DNA of 64,000 nt from NCBI GenBank assembly GCA_023374045.1, contig CM041776.1, forward strand, positions 352,964,296-353,028,295, given 5' to 3'. Of this stretch, positions 11,001 through 20,593 are shown piece by piece; within the stretch, counting starts at the first letter, position 1; each line of letters begins with the position of its first letter. The notes under the pieces were generated by a model. It saw nothing but the letters and a program-made list of their open reading frames with translations, was not told where the DNA came from and made no database searches. Made by a program: the position numbers and the translations under genes. This stretch comes from Limonium bicolor. Taxonomy: Eukaryota; Streptophyta; Magnoliopsida; Caryophyllales; Plumbaginaceae.

Positions 11001-12125
11001 TGTATGTATGGAAATAAAGTATTGACTTCTACTAATTCCTAACATTCTAACTCCTAACTTGAGTAATGAGTAAATGGAATGAGTAGAAGTCCGATATAGT
11101 TTCGGCCACGCGTGAGGATAAGGAAACACAAGAGGTTGGATCCGAATCCTGGCTATAATCTTTTCCATGGACCAAATCCCTTGAATGGGTAGCATCCTGG
11201 ATTAGTGGGCCACCCTAAAGCCCGGTGTTGGGATGTAGTAATCCCTGCCCGGAGGTCATACCGACTTAACTGGAAGTAAAGTATGTAAGAAGTATTGTAT
11301 TTGTATTCGTCATGACTATTGTAAGTCCTTGACCCGGAGTAAAAGTATTGAACACCCGATTAACCCGGGTGTGTAATGAGGCTGACAAGACCTTGTATGC
11401 ATTGGAGAATTGTATCTCCGTAATGCGGTGAGCATGGTAAGTATGAATGGATGACCTGTACTGTACTTCTTGTATGTATTGTATGTATGTATGCTTGGTG
11501 AAATGAATGTACTGAATTGTATTGTAATGAGCATGTATGTATGTATGAATGAAACGAACTGCATGTATTCGACCAATTAGTTGGCGTACCCTCGCTAGCA
11601 CGCGGGGTATGCGGTTATCATATGCAGCGTAAGCTGACCCCCTAGGGGGAATGTTTTTACTCCACAGGTACCCGCGAGGTGTGACGGTAGGGTAAGGACG
11701 TGCTGTGATTCTTTTTGGGATGTAGCAGTAGGACTAGAATAGTGTACCGAGTTGTACACGGCTAGGCCATTTGAGTAGCCGATGTAGCATGTGGTACACC
11801 TTTTTGGATATTGAAATCTTGATTGGATAGTAAGGAGAGGATATATAAATTCTTCATTTTTGGGAAGTAGTCATGAAATGTAATTCACATATTCAGTATA
11901 CTCGGTAATCAAATGTAAGTAAGTATTGGGTATTGTAAAGTAAGTAGTATGTATGCATTTCATTCTAATCATCAGACCGAAACGGTAAGTAGTAGTAGCC
12001 TTGTTAACCTCGGAGGGTTAACGGCGTGTATCACCCGCCGGAAGTAAGTAGGTATTCCGCTGCGAGAAGGGTAAGTATGGGATTGATTAGAGGATGATGG
12101 AAGAATTAGCGGTTGGGGTGTTACA
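8092..12125 (+). mobile_element. Solo LTR, family C, with target duplication
   Basis: 4034 bases running from TGAAATACCCCG to GGGGTGTTACA, flanked by GCATG at 8087-8091 and 12126-12130. No internal region is present, so it is a solo LTR left by intra-element recombination. It splits element 1's pol exactly between the PYRM and APAKMNE codons. The backbone matches both LTRs of element 3. No gene was found. Contents include a pyrimidine-rich stretch near 8590-8700, an A/G-rich middle, a GC-rich hairpin array (10025-10436), and a stem-loop cluster near 11742-11800. Confidence 0.95.
10025..10436. repeat. GC-rich hairpin array, type C (ACCTTGC/GCAAGGT)
   Basis: Six units, most beginning TGGAATGGACCGA. 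Stems are GACCTTGC/GCAAGGTC in some units and GAACTTG/CAAGTTC in another (unit near 10190-10222), a paired C:G to A:T change. The unit near 10115 has one unpaired position. The arm between the stems is CGACCGGACTT-like. Confidence 0.85.
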
Positions 12126-12130
12126 GCATG

Positions 12131-13842
12131 GCTCCGGCAAAAATGAATGAGCTAAAAGAACAGTTGAAAGATTTGTTAGACAAAGGATTCATAAGACCCT
12201 GTGTATCACCATGGGGAGCGCCAGTTCTCTTCGTGAAGAAGAAGGATGGCAGTCTCCGCCTCTGCATTGACTACAAAGAGTTGAATGCAGTAACAATGAA
12301 GAATAAGTATCCACTACCTCGCATTGATGATATGTTCGATCAGTTGAAGGGGGCATTCGTGTTTTCCAAGATTGATCTCAGATCGGGGTATCATCAGATA
12401 GCCATTAAGGAGGGAGATATAGAGAAGATGGCATTCCGGACACGATGCGGCCACTACGAATTTAAGTGATGCCGTTCGGTTTGTCGAACGCACCGGTGAA
12501 GTTTATGGATCTGATGAACCGCTTGTTCCGGGAACAGTTGGACAAGTCGGTTGTGGTGTTCATCGACGACATACTGATATATTCAAAGTCGAGAACTGAG
12601 CATGAGGAGCATTTGAGAGGGTGTTAGAAATACTGAGGGAGAACCAGCTTTATGCTAAGTTCTCAAAATGTGAGTTTTGGCTTGACCAGGTCTCTTTCCT
12701 GGGTCATGTCATCTCAGATGCTGGGATCTCTGTAGATCCAGCGAAGATTGATGTCGTACGCACCTGGCCAAGGCCGAAGACAGTTACCGACATCCGGAGC
12801 TTCCTCGGTCAGGCAGGGTACTACCGGAGGTTTGTTAAGGACTTCAGCAAGGTCGCGAAGCCGATGACCAGTCTGATGAAGAAAGATGCACCGTTCATTT
12901 GGGCGGATGATTGTGAGAGTTCGTTTCAGAGTTTGAAGGACTCACTGACTACCGCACCGGTTCTGACCATTCCTGACGGTACGAAGGGCTTTGAGGTTTA
13001 CTGTGACACATCCGGCAGAGGCTTGGGTTGTGCTCATGCAGCATGGCAAGGTGGTGGCATATGCCTCACGCCATCTGAACAAACATGAGGAGAACTACCC
13101 CACACATGATTTAGAGCTTGGAGCTATAGTCTTCGCTTTGAAGATATGGTGCCACTACTTATACGGGGTTAGTGTGATGATCTACACTCATAAGAGCTTG
13201 AAATACATATTCACTCAGAAGGAGTTGAATCTTCGACAAAGGAGATGGTTAGAATTCTAGAAGGTTAGTGTGATGATCTACACCAATCATAAGAGCTTGA
13301 AATACATATTCACTCAGAAGGAGTTGAATCTTCGACAGAGGAGATGGTTAGAATTCTAGAAGGACTAAGATATTGACCTGCAGTACAGAAGAGAAGGCCA
13401 ATGTTGTAGCAGACGCCCTGAGCCGTCGAGCACACTCACTCCATTCGCTACTCGCTTCTTCTTGCTTGGTTGATGAGGTGCGAGAGGCTCAGAGGGACGA
13501 TGAGTATTTGAGGGAAGTCAGACAGAAGCTGACAGAAGGTACCTTTGAGAGTCAGAAATATGACTTCAGACTTCATGATGATGATCTGATCAGACTTAAG
13601 GGCCGGTTATGCATACCACGAGGCAGCGCGGATCTGAAAGACCGCATACTTAGAGAATCACACTGTTCTTTAGTTTCCATCCATCCGGGTGCCTCTAAGA
13701 TGTATAAAGACATGAAGAGCTACTTCTGGTGGTCGAGGATGAAGGCAGATGTTACTGAGTTCGTCTTGAGGTGTCTCACATGCCAGAAGGTGAAATTCGA
13801 GCACCGACGACCGGGCGGAATGGTACAGTCGATGCCAGTTCC
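12131..13842 (+). pseudogene. pol: Element 1 pol, second block: RT, RNase H, integrase zinc domain
   Basis: The block resumes after the solo LTR. RT motifs include [16 protein letters not shown] and the catalytic F-I-D-D-I-L (12561-12580 area). RNase H follows ([22 protein letters not shown]). The integrase HHCC domain ends in [11 protein letters not shown]. Frameshifts are visible near 12465, 12618 and 13030. A tandem duplication (13167-13361) carries TAG at the end of each copy, and further stops lie around 13360-13375. The block is cut at 13842 by element 2; the missing next residues (EWKFRDI) resume at 28266. Confidence 0.85.
13167..13361 (+). repeat. About 97-base tandem duplication inside RNase H
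   Basis: 13167-13262 and 13263-13361 are near-identical, starting GGTTAGTGTGATGATC and ending GAATTCTAGAA. The copies differ by a short indel (CACTCAT versus CACCAATCAT) and one base. It is unique to element 1, so it arose after insertion or in its immediate parent. Confidence 0.9.
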
Positions 13843-15702
13843 TGAAATACCCTGTAATTAAAAATAGTGATTAATTAGGCTAATGAATAATTTAGAAGCT
13901 TAATTAAGTGTAAATAATCATGAGGGAACAAATCCCGAAGAAAACGGATCCTTAAAACGGATTAAAATCACTAACGAACCTTAAAGCGCATTTTTCGAGG
14001 TAACCGGGAAAACGTGTCTTTAAGCGGGTCAAATAGACTCGTAACAATTTTGGTCAACTAAATAATCATTAATAAATATTAGTGAAGCTTTACAACCAAT
14101 AAAATCAATAAAACGAGAAATTAGTAAAAACTGTCAAAAACGGAAGTTGTGGGGTAGAAACATAATAACACAAACGTATGTGTCCACTTTCAAATAAAAA
14201 CTAAAGTTGTGTGTGTGGTAGTGCTAGCCGATGGCCCCCCTCTCACACACCCCATAATTCTTTTCATTTGCAAAAGACAAACAAAATTAAAACATAAAAC
14301 TAACCCCACTCACTCACTCTCTCTCTCCTACCCCATTCTCCTCTCTCACGCACGCAGCCCTCCTCCCTCACCTCTTTTCTTTCTTCTTCTACTTCCCAGC
14401 CGATAACAATGGAGAACTAGCAACCCCCACAAAAATACTCACTTCTCTCCTCTTGTTACTTCATCAAACCTCTTCCAAAAATTATAAAAACTACACCATT
14501 GGAATCCTCTCACCAAGTAGAGCATTCCTATCTTTTCAAAATTCGAAAAGGGCAACTTTCATCTCCATGGGTATGGAGCATTTGGAGCTTCAAGACCACC
14601 ATTAGAACCACCCATTCTCTTTGTTCTCCTAAGGAAAAAATATCTTCAAACTTCATCTTTTTATAGGCCTTGGGGCAAAACGAAATTTGGAAACTAAACT
14701 CTTGTTGTCCTTTGTACTCTATCCGATTTGGCCTCATTGGTGGAGTTGGAAAACTTGTTCTTGAGCCACTCCAAACATTACTCATACCCTTGGAAGGTAA
14801 TATAAATTCTAAACCCTAAAACCTACATTAGAACTTACATAATGGTTAGGGTTAAATTGTGTATTAAAATGTATATGTGAATGGGTTGTAGTGTTAGAAT
14901 TGGTTTACAAACCGTGAGAAAGAAGAAGGAAAGAGGAAGGAGGAAGAAAGGAGAAGCTAGTAAAGGAACAAGGTAATTGCACTCTTCCTTGTGTAGCTTT
15001 GTAAATGGTTATGTAACAGATTTTTAGAAATGAAAATATGTATTGTAAAATGTTAGTATAGTGGTAGTGTAATGTGTAGGAGGAAACAAGCTTTTAAACC
15101 TTTAAAAGACATTTTAAAACTTATCAAAACAGATTGGGAATGGGATGTTAAGTGCAGGAAATTTTAATAGTATTGTTGTGTTGGTATTGGTGTATGAGAG
15201 TTTGTATAGTATGATTGTTGAAAACAGGTGAGATTGATGGAAATGTGAATAAACAATGTGGTGAGAGTGTAAAATTATAGGGGAGACTATGGCAAAATTT
15301 ACTTAGAAACTAGTGGACTTAAGAGATTAGAAACTAGGTGAATGGCATAGGTTGTAACAGATTTTGTTAAAGATAGATAGAGGGTGAGTTGAGAGAGGTT
15401 GTTAATTTTTTTGCATTAGAAACTCTAGAAATGACATTAGAAGAGGGATCTATAGATGGAGAGAGTTAGAATAGAAATCTGTAGCAAAATGCAATTAGAG
15501 GAAGAAAACTGTGTAAGTGTTGAGTAGAAACTTAGAGAATTGTGTGTATAAGTTAGTATAGAACTATGTAATGAATTAGGAAATGAATTATCATGATTTA
15601 GAGTGTTTAAATTGTACTAAAACATGTTAGGATGTATGTAGGAAGATTGGGGAAGCAATGGGTGAACTTGGGAAAGAAAAACAAAATCTGTAGCAATGTT
15701 CT

Positions 15703-16049
15703 GTTACCGTCCGACCCAGGGTCTGGGTCGGACAGTGGGTCGGACGGGACATAGGCAACAACAATAAATCTTTCTGTAATGGTCCGACCCAGGACCGTGG
15801 ATCGGACGTGGGTCGGACAGGCAAAAAAAAATAGTGGTCGAAGTTTCTGACTTCGTCCGACCCAGAGTCTGGGTCGGACAGTGGGTCGGACGGAGCTGGG
15901 ACACGGGACCGAAACCTTCTGGAACGGTCCGACCCAGAGGGTATGGGTCGGACGGAAATAGTGCTGGGTCGGACGGGGGGAATTTCAGAGGACGTAAACC
16001 TACTGGAATGGTCCGACCCAGGGCTTGGGTCGGACAGTGGGTCGGACGG
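15703..16049. repeat. GC-rich hairpin array, type B (GTCCGACCC/GGGTCGGAC)
   Basis: About five units of roughly 70-85 bases with GTCCGACCCA...TGGGTCGGAC stems and the shared leader TGGAA(T/C)GGTCCGACC. Compared with type A the stem changes A to T on one arm and T to A on the other, so pairing is kept. The copy in the 3' LTR is at 26294-26638. Confidence 0.85.
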
Positions 16050-16205
16050 CCCATTACTTACAAAAAAAAAACTGTAAGCTTATAACTAGTATATATATAT
16101 ATATGTATGCCCCCTATGCATATGTACATATATATGTAAGTGAACTATGGTTAAGTAATTAAAAGTAAGTAAATAAAATGTAAAGTATAGGAATGTAAAG
16201 ACTTA

Positions 16206-16391
16206 GGGGGCGTTCGACCTTGACGTTCAAACGCAGTATTTCCTGCGTTAAGATAAATCTGCCTGTAGTTAACCAATGCTAGTCAAGTATACCTGCTTTG
16301 GTCAAAATTAGCTCCAATAGAAAAGTGACACTTGTTTCAGTTTTTTTTCAAAAAGAGATTAATCTGCTTATCGTAGACAACGAACGGACCC
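16206..16391. mobile_element. Tourist-like MITE in element 2 5' LTR
   Basis: A 186-base insertion absent from the 3' LTR, flanked by TTA at 16203-16205 and 16392-16394. Terminal inverted repeats are GGGGGCGTTCG and CGAACGGACCC (imperfect). TTA target duplications and GGG-type termini are typical of PIF/Harbinger (Tourist) MITEs. It has no coding capacity. Its absence from the 3' LTR shows it arrived after element 2. Confidence 0.85.
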
Positions 16392-17464
16392 TTAGTAAGT
16401 ATGAGTTAGGAAACGTACGAGTAATCGAATTAGGTTAATGATACTTAGATTAATCATTCGATTGTATGTATATCATAGGATTTGAATTGTGACACCGGAG
16501 GACGTTCGGAAACACGTACGACGGTGAACGGTATGAATTCCTCATGCCCCGTATGCTATCTTGGTTACTCTGATTTGTGTGTTGTGTGCTAATTGATCAC
16601 CAAATAAGATAAATGCACGAATCGGAGTTACTATGCATACTTGTGAATATGTAGTGTTGTATGTTGTGTATATCCTCTTTAACTCTTAGTTTGTATAATT
16701 CATGAAATGTATGGATGATAATGAATGCGTGTATGTATGATATACTGCACTGTGACCGATTGTGAATGTGTTTGGACTTCTAACTTATTCCTAACAAGCT
16801 AACCAATCTAACTTAAATTGGTAATTAAATTGGAATGAGTAGAAGTCCGATATAGTTTCGGCCACGTGTGAGGATGAGGAGACACAAGAGGTTGGATCCG
16901 ATTCCTGACTCTTAAACTGGTCCACGGCCCAAATCCCTTAAGTGGGTAGCATCCTAGATTGGTGAGTCAAGTAAATCCCGGAGGTGGGACGGAGTAGTCC
17001 CCAGGGCCGGAGGTCCCGACGACTTAACTTGAGTATAAGCCAGTAAGTAAGAATGAGTAAGTAAGCAATTGGAAGTATGTAAGTAAAGCAAGAGTAAGTA
17101 ATGTGAAATGAGTAAAAGAGTAAATAGCATTCCGATTAACCCGGATGCGTAATGTGGCTAACCTTGTGAAGGTAAGTATTGTGAGCATTATTGTATTGTT
17201 GCCTTGGAATGAATAATGTATTGTGAACGAATGTATGTTGTATGCAAAGCATGTATGTATGAATTAAATGAACAGCATGTTTAGTGGACGTCAAATAGTC
17301 GGCGTGCCCTAGCTAGCACTCGGTATATGCGGAGTTTGCGCAGCTTTTGCTGAGCCCCTTGGGGCACCATTTTTACTACACGCAGGTACAAGAGAAGGAT
17401 GAAGGCCATGAAGAGATGTAGCTAGTTCTTGATTTCTTTGTTTGTAAATATTGAATGATGATTG

Positions 17465-17523
17465 GTGTACTGAGTAGTACACGGCTGTAGTTTTTGATTA
17501 GCCGGTGTACCATGGGGTACACC
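17465..17523 (+). other. Stem-loop cluster near LTR 3' end
   Basis: Three consecutive inverted repeats: GTGTAC-6 nt-GTACAC, GGCT...AGCC, and GGTGTACC-ATGG-GGTACACC. The 3' LTR has the same cluster near 27866-27924. Family C LTRs have related versions (11742-11800; complement near 33152-33214). Confidence 0.7.
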
Positions 17524-17865
17524 TTTTGGGATACTATGGAGGGATTTTAATTGGTATAGATGAGTAGTTGGTAGGTACTCATTCTCTTGGAAAGATGGAA
17601 AAGGGATGTAAGTATACACTTTAAATACTCGGTGATCCAGGAATGTAATATTACTATCTTTTGTATTTGGTAAGTAATATAGTAGCTCGGTATATTATGT
17701 TCATCAGACCGTCACTGTAAGTAGAATAGCCTAGCTAGCCGTATGGGCGGTTAGCGGCGTTGTATCACCCGCCGTAGTAAGTAGTAGTCTTCCGCTGCGT
17801 ACTGATAGGATTGATGGGTTATTGGACGGTAAGCATAGGATTAACGGTTGGGGTGTTACAAAAAG

Positions 17866-17893
17866 TGGTATCAGAGCGTAGTTACGCTCTGAT
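17866..17893 (+). promoter_or_regulatory. Element 2 primer binding site in a palindrome
   Basis: TGGTATCAGAGC (17866-17877) is complementary to initiator-Met tRNA. 17870-17893 is a perfect inverted repeat of two 11-base arms around GT, as in element 1. Confidence 0.93.
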
Positions 17894-18086
17894 GTCCATA
17901 AGTACCGAGCATAGGGGATTACCGAGTTAGGATTTCAAGCGTCTTAAGACGGATACTTAGAAACCAAACTAGGAACTACCGTTGTTAACAACGGATACCC
18001 TTGACGTTCTTAGGAATGATACCTTATTTAAATTTAAGACCCTTTGGTCACATGTACAAAGCCTAATGTGGATGTTAATTATTCAG

Positions 18087-19557
18087 ATGTCCGGAAGAGG
18101 TCCAGGTCGCCCTAGAGGAGGGGCCAATGACGGACCCGGCACGGAGACGATAGCAGAGATCGTCGCTGCCATGGTAGCACAGATGCTACCACAAGTAATC
18201 CAAGCTATGCAACAGAATCAGCAAAACCAGCAAACCCAAGCGGGGCCAATCCCTCCCCCTCCACCAGAGAAGTAAACTGGGTAAAAGCTATCACAGATCT
18301 CCGTCCTCCCTGCTTTAGAGGCGAGAGCAATCCTGCAAAGCTAGAAGCCTACATCTCCGAAATGGAGACTACTTTTGAGACCCTCGAAGCTCCTGCTGGA
18401 GTTCGAGTGAGAGTAGCTGCTTACTACCTCAAGGATGCCGCTATGGACTGGTGGAAACTAGTCAAGCACGAGTATGTCAGCGACCCCACCTTTGATTGGG
18501 AGTCCTTTGCCACTATCCTCCGATCCAAGTACTATCCGGAGTATGTAAAGACTAAAAAAAGGCTAGAGCTGGACGCCTTGAAGATGACAGACAAGATGTC
18601 TGTCGACGAGTACTATCGCACCTTTACCTCCATCCTCCGTCTTCTACCCGCCCTTGGGTACACCGGCCAGGTGTTGGTCGATCACTTCTATGGCGGTCTG
18701 AGCCATCGCCTTCGGTACAGTATGGGCTACACTAGATTTACCTCCCTTCAGGTAAATATCAGTTTAACCCTTAGTACCATTGTAATTCCTAAAATCTTTT
18801 CTTATCTTCTGTTAAATAAGAATCCCGGCTAATACCTGAAACTTCAGGAGTGTTATCACGCGGCTTCTCGCGTTGAGATCACTTGCCAATTACGGGATGA
18901 AGAAACCGCGCTGAAGCACAAGGCCAACAACAAGAACACCAATGGCGAGGAGAAGAACCAGGGTAAAAGCTAGAAAAAGAAGAAGGGAAATTTCTTTCAG
19001 CAATCTCAGAAGAAATTCCCAAGTGAGAGCAGTGCCCATGCTGAGCAGGGCAAACCAGTTGAGCTTCTTCAGCTTGGTTCATCTGCACCGGTGGCTGCCA
19101 AGCCACTGAGATCACACCCACCAAAGGGTAAACTTCTATTCCCAAATCGTATTCGTACAAGTACTATATCTAGTATATCCACGCACACATGTGCTAACCC
19201 TCTAATCCTCAGGTTCTGGCTCCGGTTTCACCAAAACCTTCACAGACGGCCGCACCTATGTGTGCAGAAAGTGCAACCAAGACCATCCCGGCAAAGACTG
19301 CTATGGGAGAGAAATCAAATGCTACAACTGCCAGAAACCAGGGCACACGGCCAATAAATGCCCAGAAAATGCTAAGCAAAAAGGGAACTTCCAAAGCTAC
19401 AAGCAGAGGGAAGGCAAGAAGGTTGCATCTGGCGATGCACCGGCCCAGCAGGCACCACAGGGACCGGGATCCCGAGGACCTCAGAGGGGTGCACCTCAGA
19501 GGCAGCCTTTCCTTCATGTCATAGACCGTGACGGGTCCGGTTCTAAATCCGGCCCAG
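18087..19557 (+). pseudogene. gag: Element 2 gag (three exons, disabled)
   Basis: ATG at 18087 (MSGRGPGRPRGG) directly follows TTATTCAG. Exon 1 (18087-18751) encodes a Gln-rich N-terminus and the Gag domain (AMDWWKLV, DEYYRTF, GGLSHRLRY). Intron 1 is 18752-18847 (96 bases, GT...AG, phase 0, giving Q-E-C-Y-H). Exon 2 is 18848-19127. Intron 2 is 19128-19212 (85 bases, phase 1). Exon 3 (19213-19557) carries zinc knuckles CRKCNQDHPGKDC and CYNCQKPGHTANKC. Lesions: a frameshift near 18270 in the Pro-rich stretch, and TAG at 18971-18973. Exon 3 ends ...SGP-G at the donor of the AlkB intron. Confidence 0.88.
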
Positions 19558-19694
19558 GTAATTAATCTAAACCTTTAATCCTTGAAGTAGCATGTCTAAG
19601 TAGTAGAGTAACTGTTTGAATGAATGCATGAGTAAATAAAATGAAGTGTGTATTAAGCATGAAAAGAAGTAGTTGAAGCTAGTACTCACAGTAG

Positions 19695-20453
19695 ATGAAA
19701 TTTATAACCATAGGAAGCTTTAGTATCTGTTATCCGATACCGGTAAACCTGAATCAAGAAGAGATCGACATCACCAACCACTACTACACCAATGAACAGT
19801 GTCAGGTCATCCGACCAGGTATGAGTTTATTAAGGGGATACCTGACACCCGAAGCACAAATCTCAATCATCCGACGATGCAACGAGCTAGGAACGGGTCA
19901 AGGTGGATTTTATACACCCGAATTCCCCGGTGGAGCGAAGATGAAGCTAAAAATGATGTGCTTGGGAAAGGACTGGAATCCTTATACCAAGACATACCAG
20001 GAGACACGAACACAAGATGGAGCAACGCCACCGACAATACCTCCAGAGTTTCAGACACTCGTCACACAAGCAGTAGAACTTGCACAACAATGTGAACATG
20101 AACCGATCCCCGCACTTGAAGCGGACCTTTGTATCGTCAACTTCTATGAGAAAGAAGGACGACTTGGGTTACACCAAGACAAGGACAAGACAGCGGAATC
20201 TCTTGAACAAGGAGTGCCCGTAGTGTCTTGGTCCATTGGTGATGACGTCGTATTCCTGTATAGCGAGCAGAAGCGTGTGGACCTCGCACAGAAACTGGTA
20301 TTGAGATCAGGAGATGTCCTAATCATGGGTGGAAACTCTAGGATGCTGTATCACGGGATCAACAAGATCAAGCTGAATACGGCACCACCGGCAATAATCA
20401 ATGCCACACACATGAAACCAGGACGCCTGAACCTTACCTTTAGGAAGTATTAA
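19695..20453 (+). CDS. AlkB-like Fe(II)/2-oxoglutarate dioxygenase (element 2 copy)
   Basis: 252 residues, uninterrupted. AlkB enzymes oxidatively demethylate bases in DNA or RNA. Visible motifs: N149-F-Y, HxD at H160/D162 in GLHQDKD, distal His H220 in LYHG, and RxNxTxR at R244, N246, T248, R250, so all iron and 2-oxoglutarate ligands expected for the family are present. The block SGDVLIMGG-SR-LYHGI is characteristic. There is no signal peptide or membrane segment. The length fits a stand-alone AlkB domain with a short N-terminal extension. The ATG directly follows a TAG (possible splice acceptor), as in element 3. By hand count it is about 86% identical to the element 3 copy, and 15 of the 34 differences lie in the first 50 residues. 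The substrate (RNA or DNA, which methyl mark) cannot be read from sequence. Confidence 0.93.
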   Translation: MKFITIGSFSICYPIPVNLNQEEIDITNHYYTNEQCQVIRPGMSLLRGYLTPEAQISIIRRCNELGTGQGGFYTPEFPGGAKMKLKMMCLGKDWNPYTKTYQETRTQDGATPPTIPPEFQTLVTQAVELAQQCEHEPIPALEADLCIVNFYEKEGRLGLHQDKDKTAESLEQGVPVVSWSIGDDVVFLYSEQKRVDLAQKLVLRSGDVLIMGGNSRMLYHGINKIKLNTAPPAIINATHMKPGRLNLTFRKY

Positions 20454-20522
20454 ATTCATAGTATCATGTAATCTATTAGTAACGTGTATTAGAGACACGG
20501 CATGTATGATGGTTGGTTTATC

Positions 20523-20528
20523 AATAAA
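20523..20528 (+). terminator. Poly(A) signal after AlkB gene
   Basis: AATAAA lies 70 bases after the AlkB stop within the intron-like segment, preceded by 'catgtaatctattag'. It is conserved in elements 1 and 3. Confidence 0.55.
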
Positions 20529-20593
20529 GAGCAGTGTTGATTTAATTCCACTTGTGTCCACCATCAATACTTATCCAATTGTGAATCCAATAG

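Larger units (their letters stand above)
13843..17860 (+). mobile_element. Element 2 5' LTR
   Basis: 4018 bases from TGAAATACCC to GTTACA. No gene was found. It holds a pyrimidine-rich tract (14300-14400), a type B hairpin array, a Tourist-like MITE (16206-16391) absent from the 3' LTR, an AT-rich block with (AT)n near 16090, and a stem-loop cluster close to the end. It supplies the promoter in this element type; no TATA box was assigned. Confidence 0.95.
19558..20593 (+). other. Intron-like segment holding the AlkB gene (element 2)
   Basis: 1036 bases, GTAATT...CAATAG. Donor context CCA-G and acceptor context GTTGTGGACTCGG give P-G-C-G-L-G-T-E across the junction in frame. It contains the AlkB gene (19695-20453) and AATAAA at 20523. 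Confidence 0.78.

Noticed and set aside
15704..16085. Open frames of 83-116 codons over the hairpin array (also 26292-26673)
   Set aside because: Both strands are open because the GC-rich units lack stops; repeated Arg-Pro-Thr/Trp-Val-Gly patterns follow the repeat.
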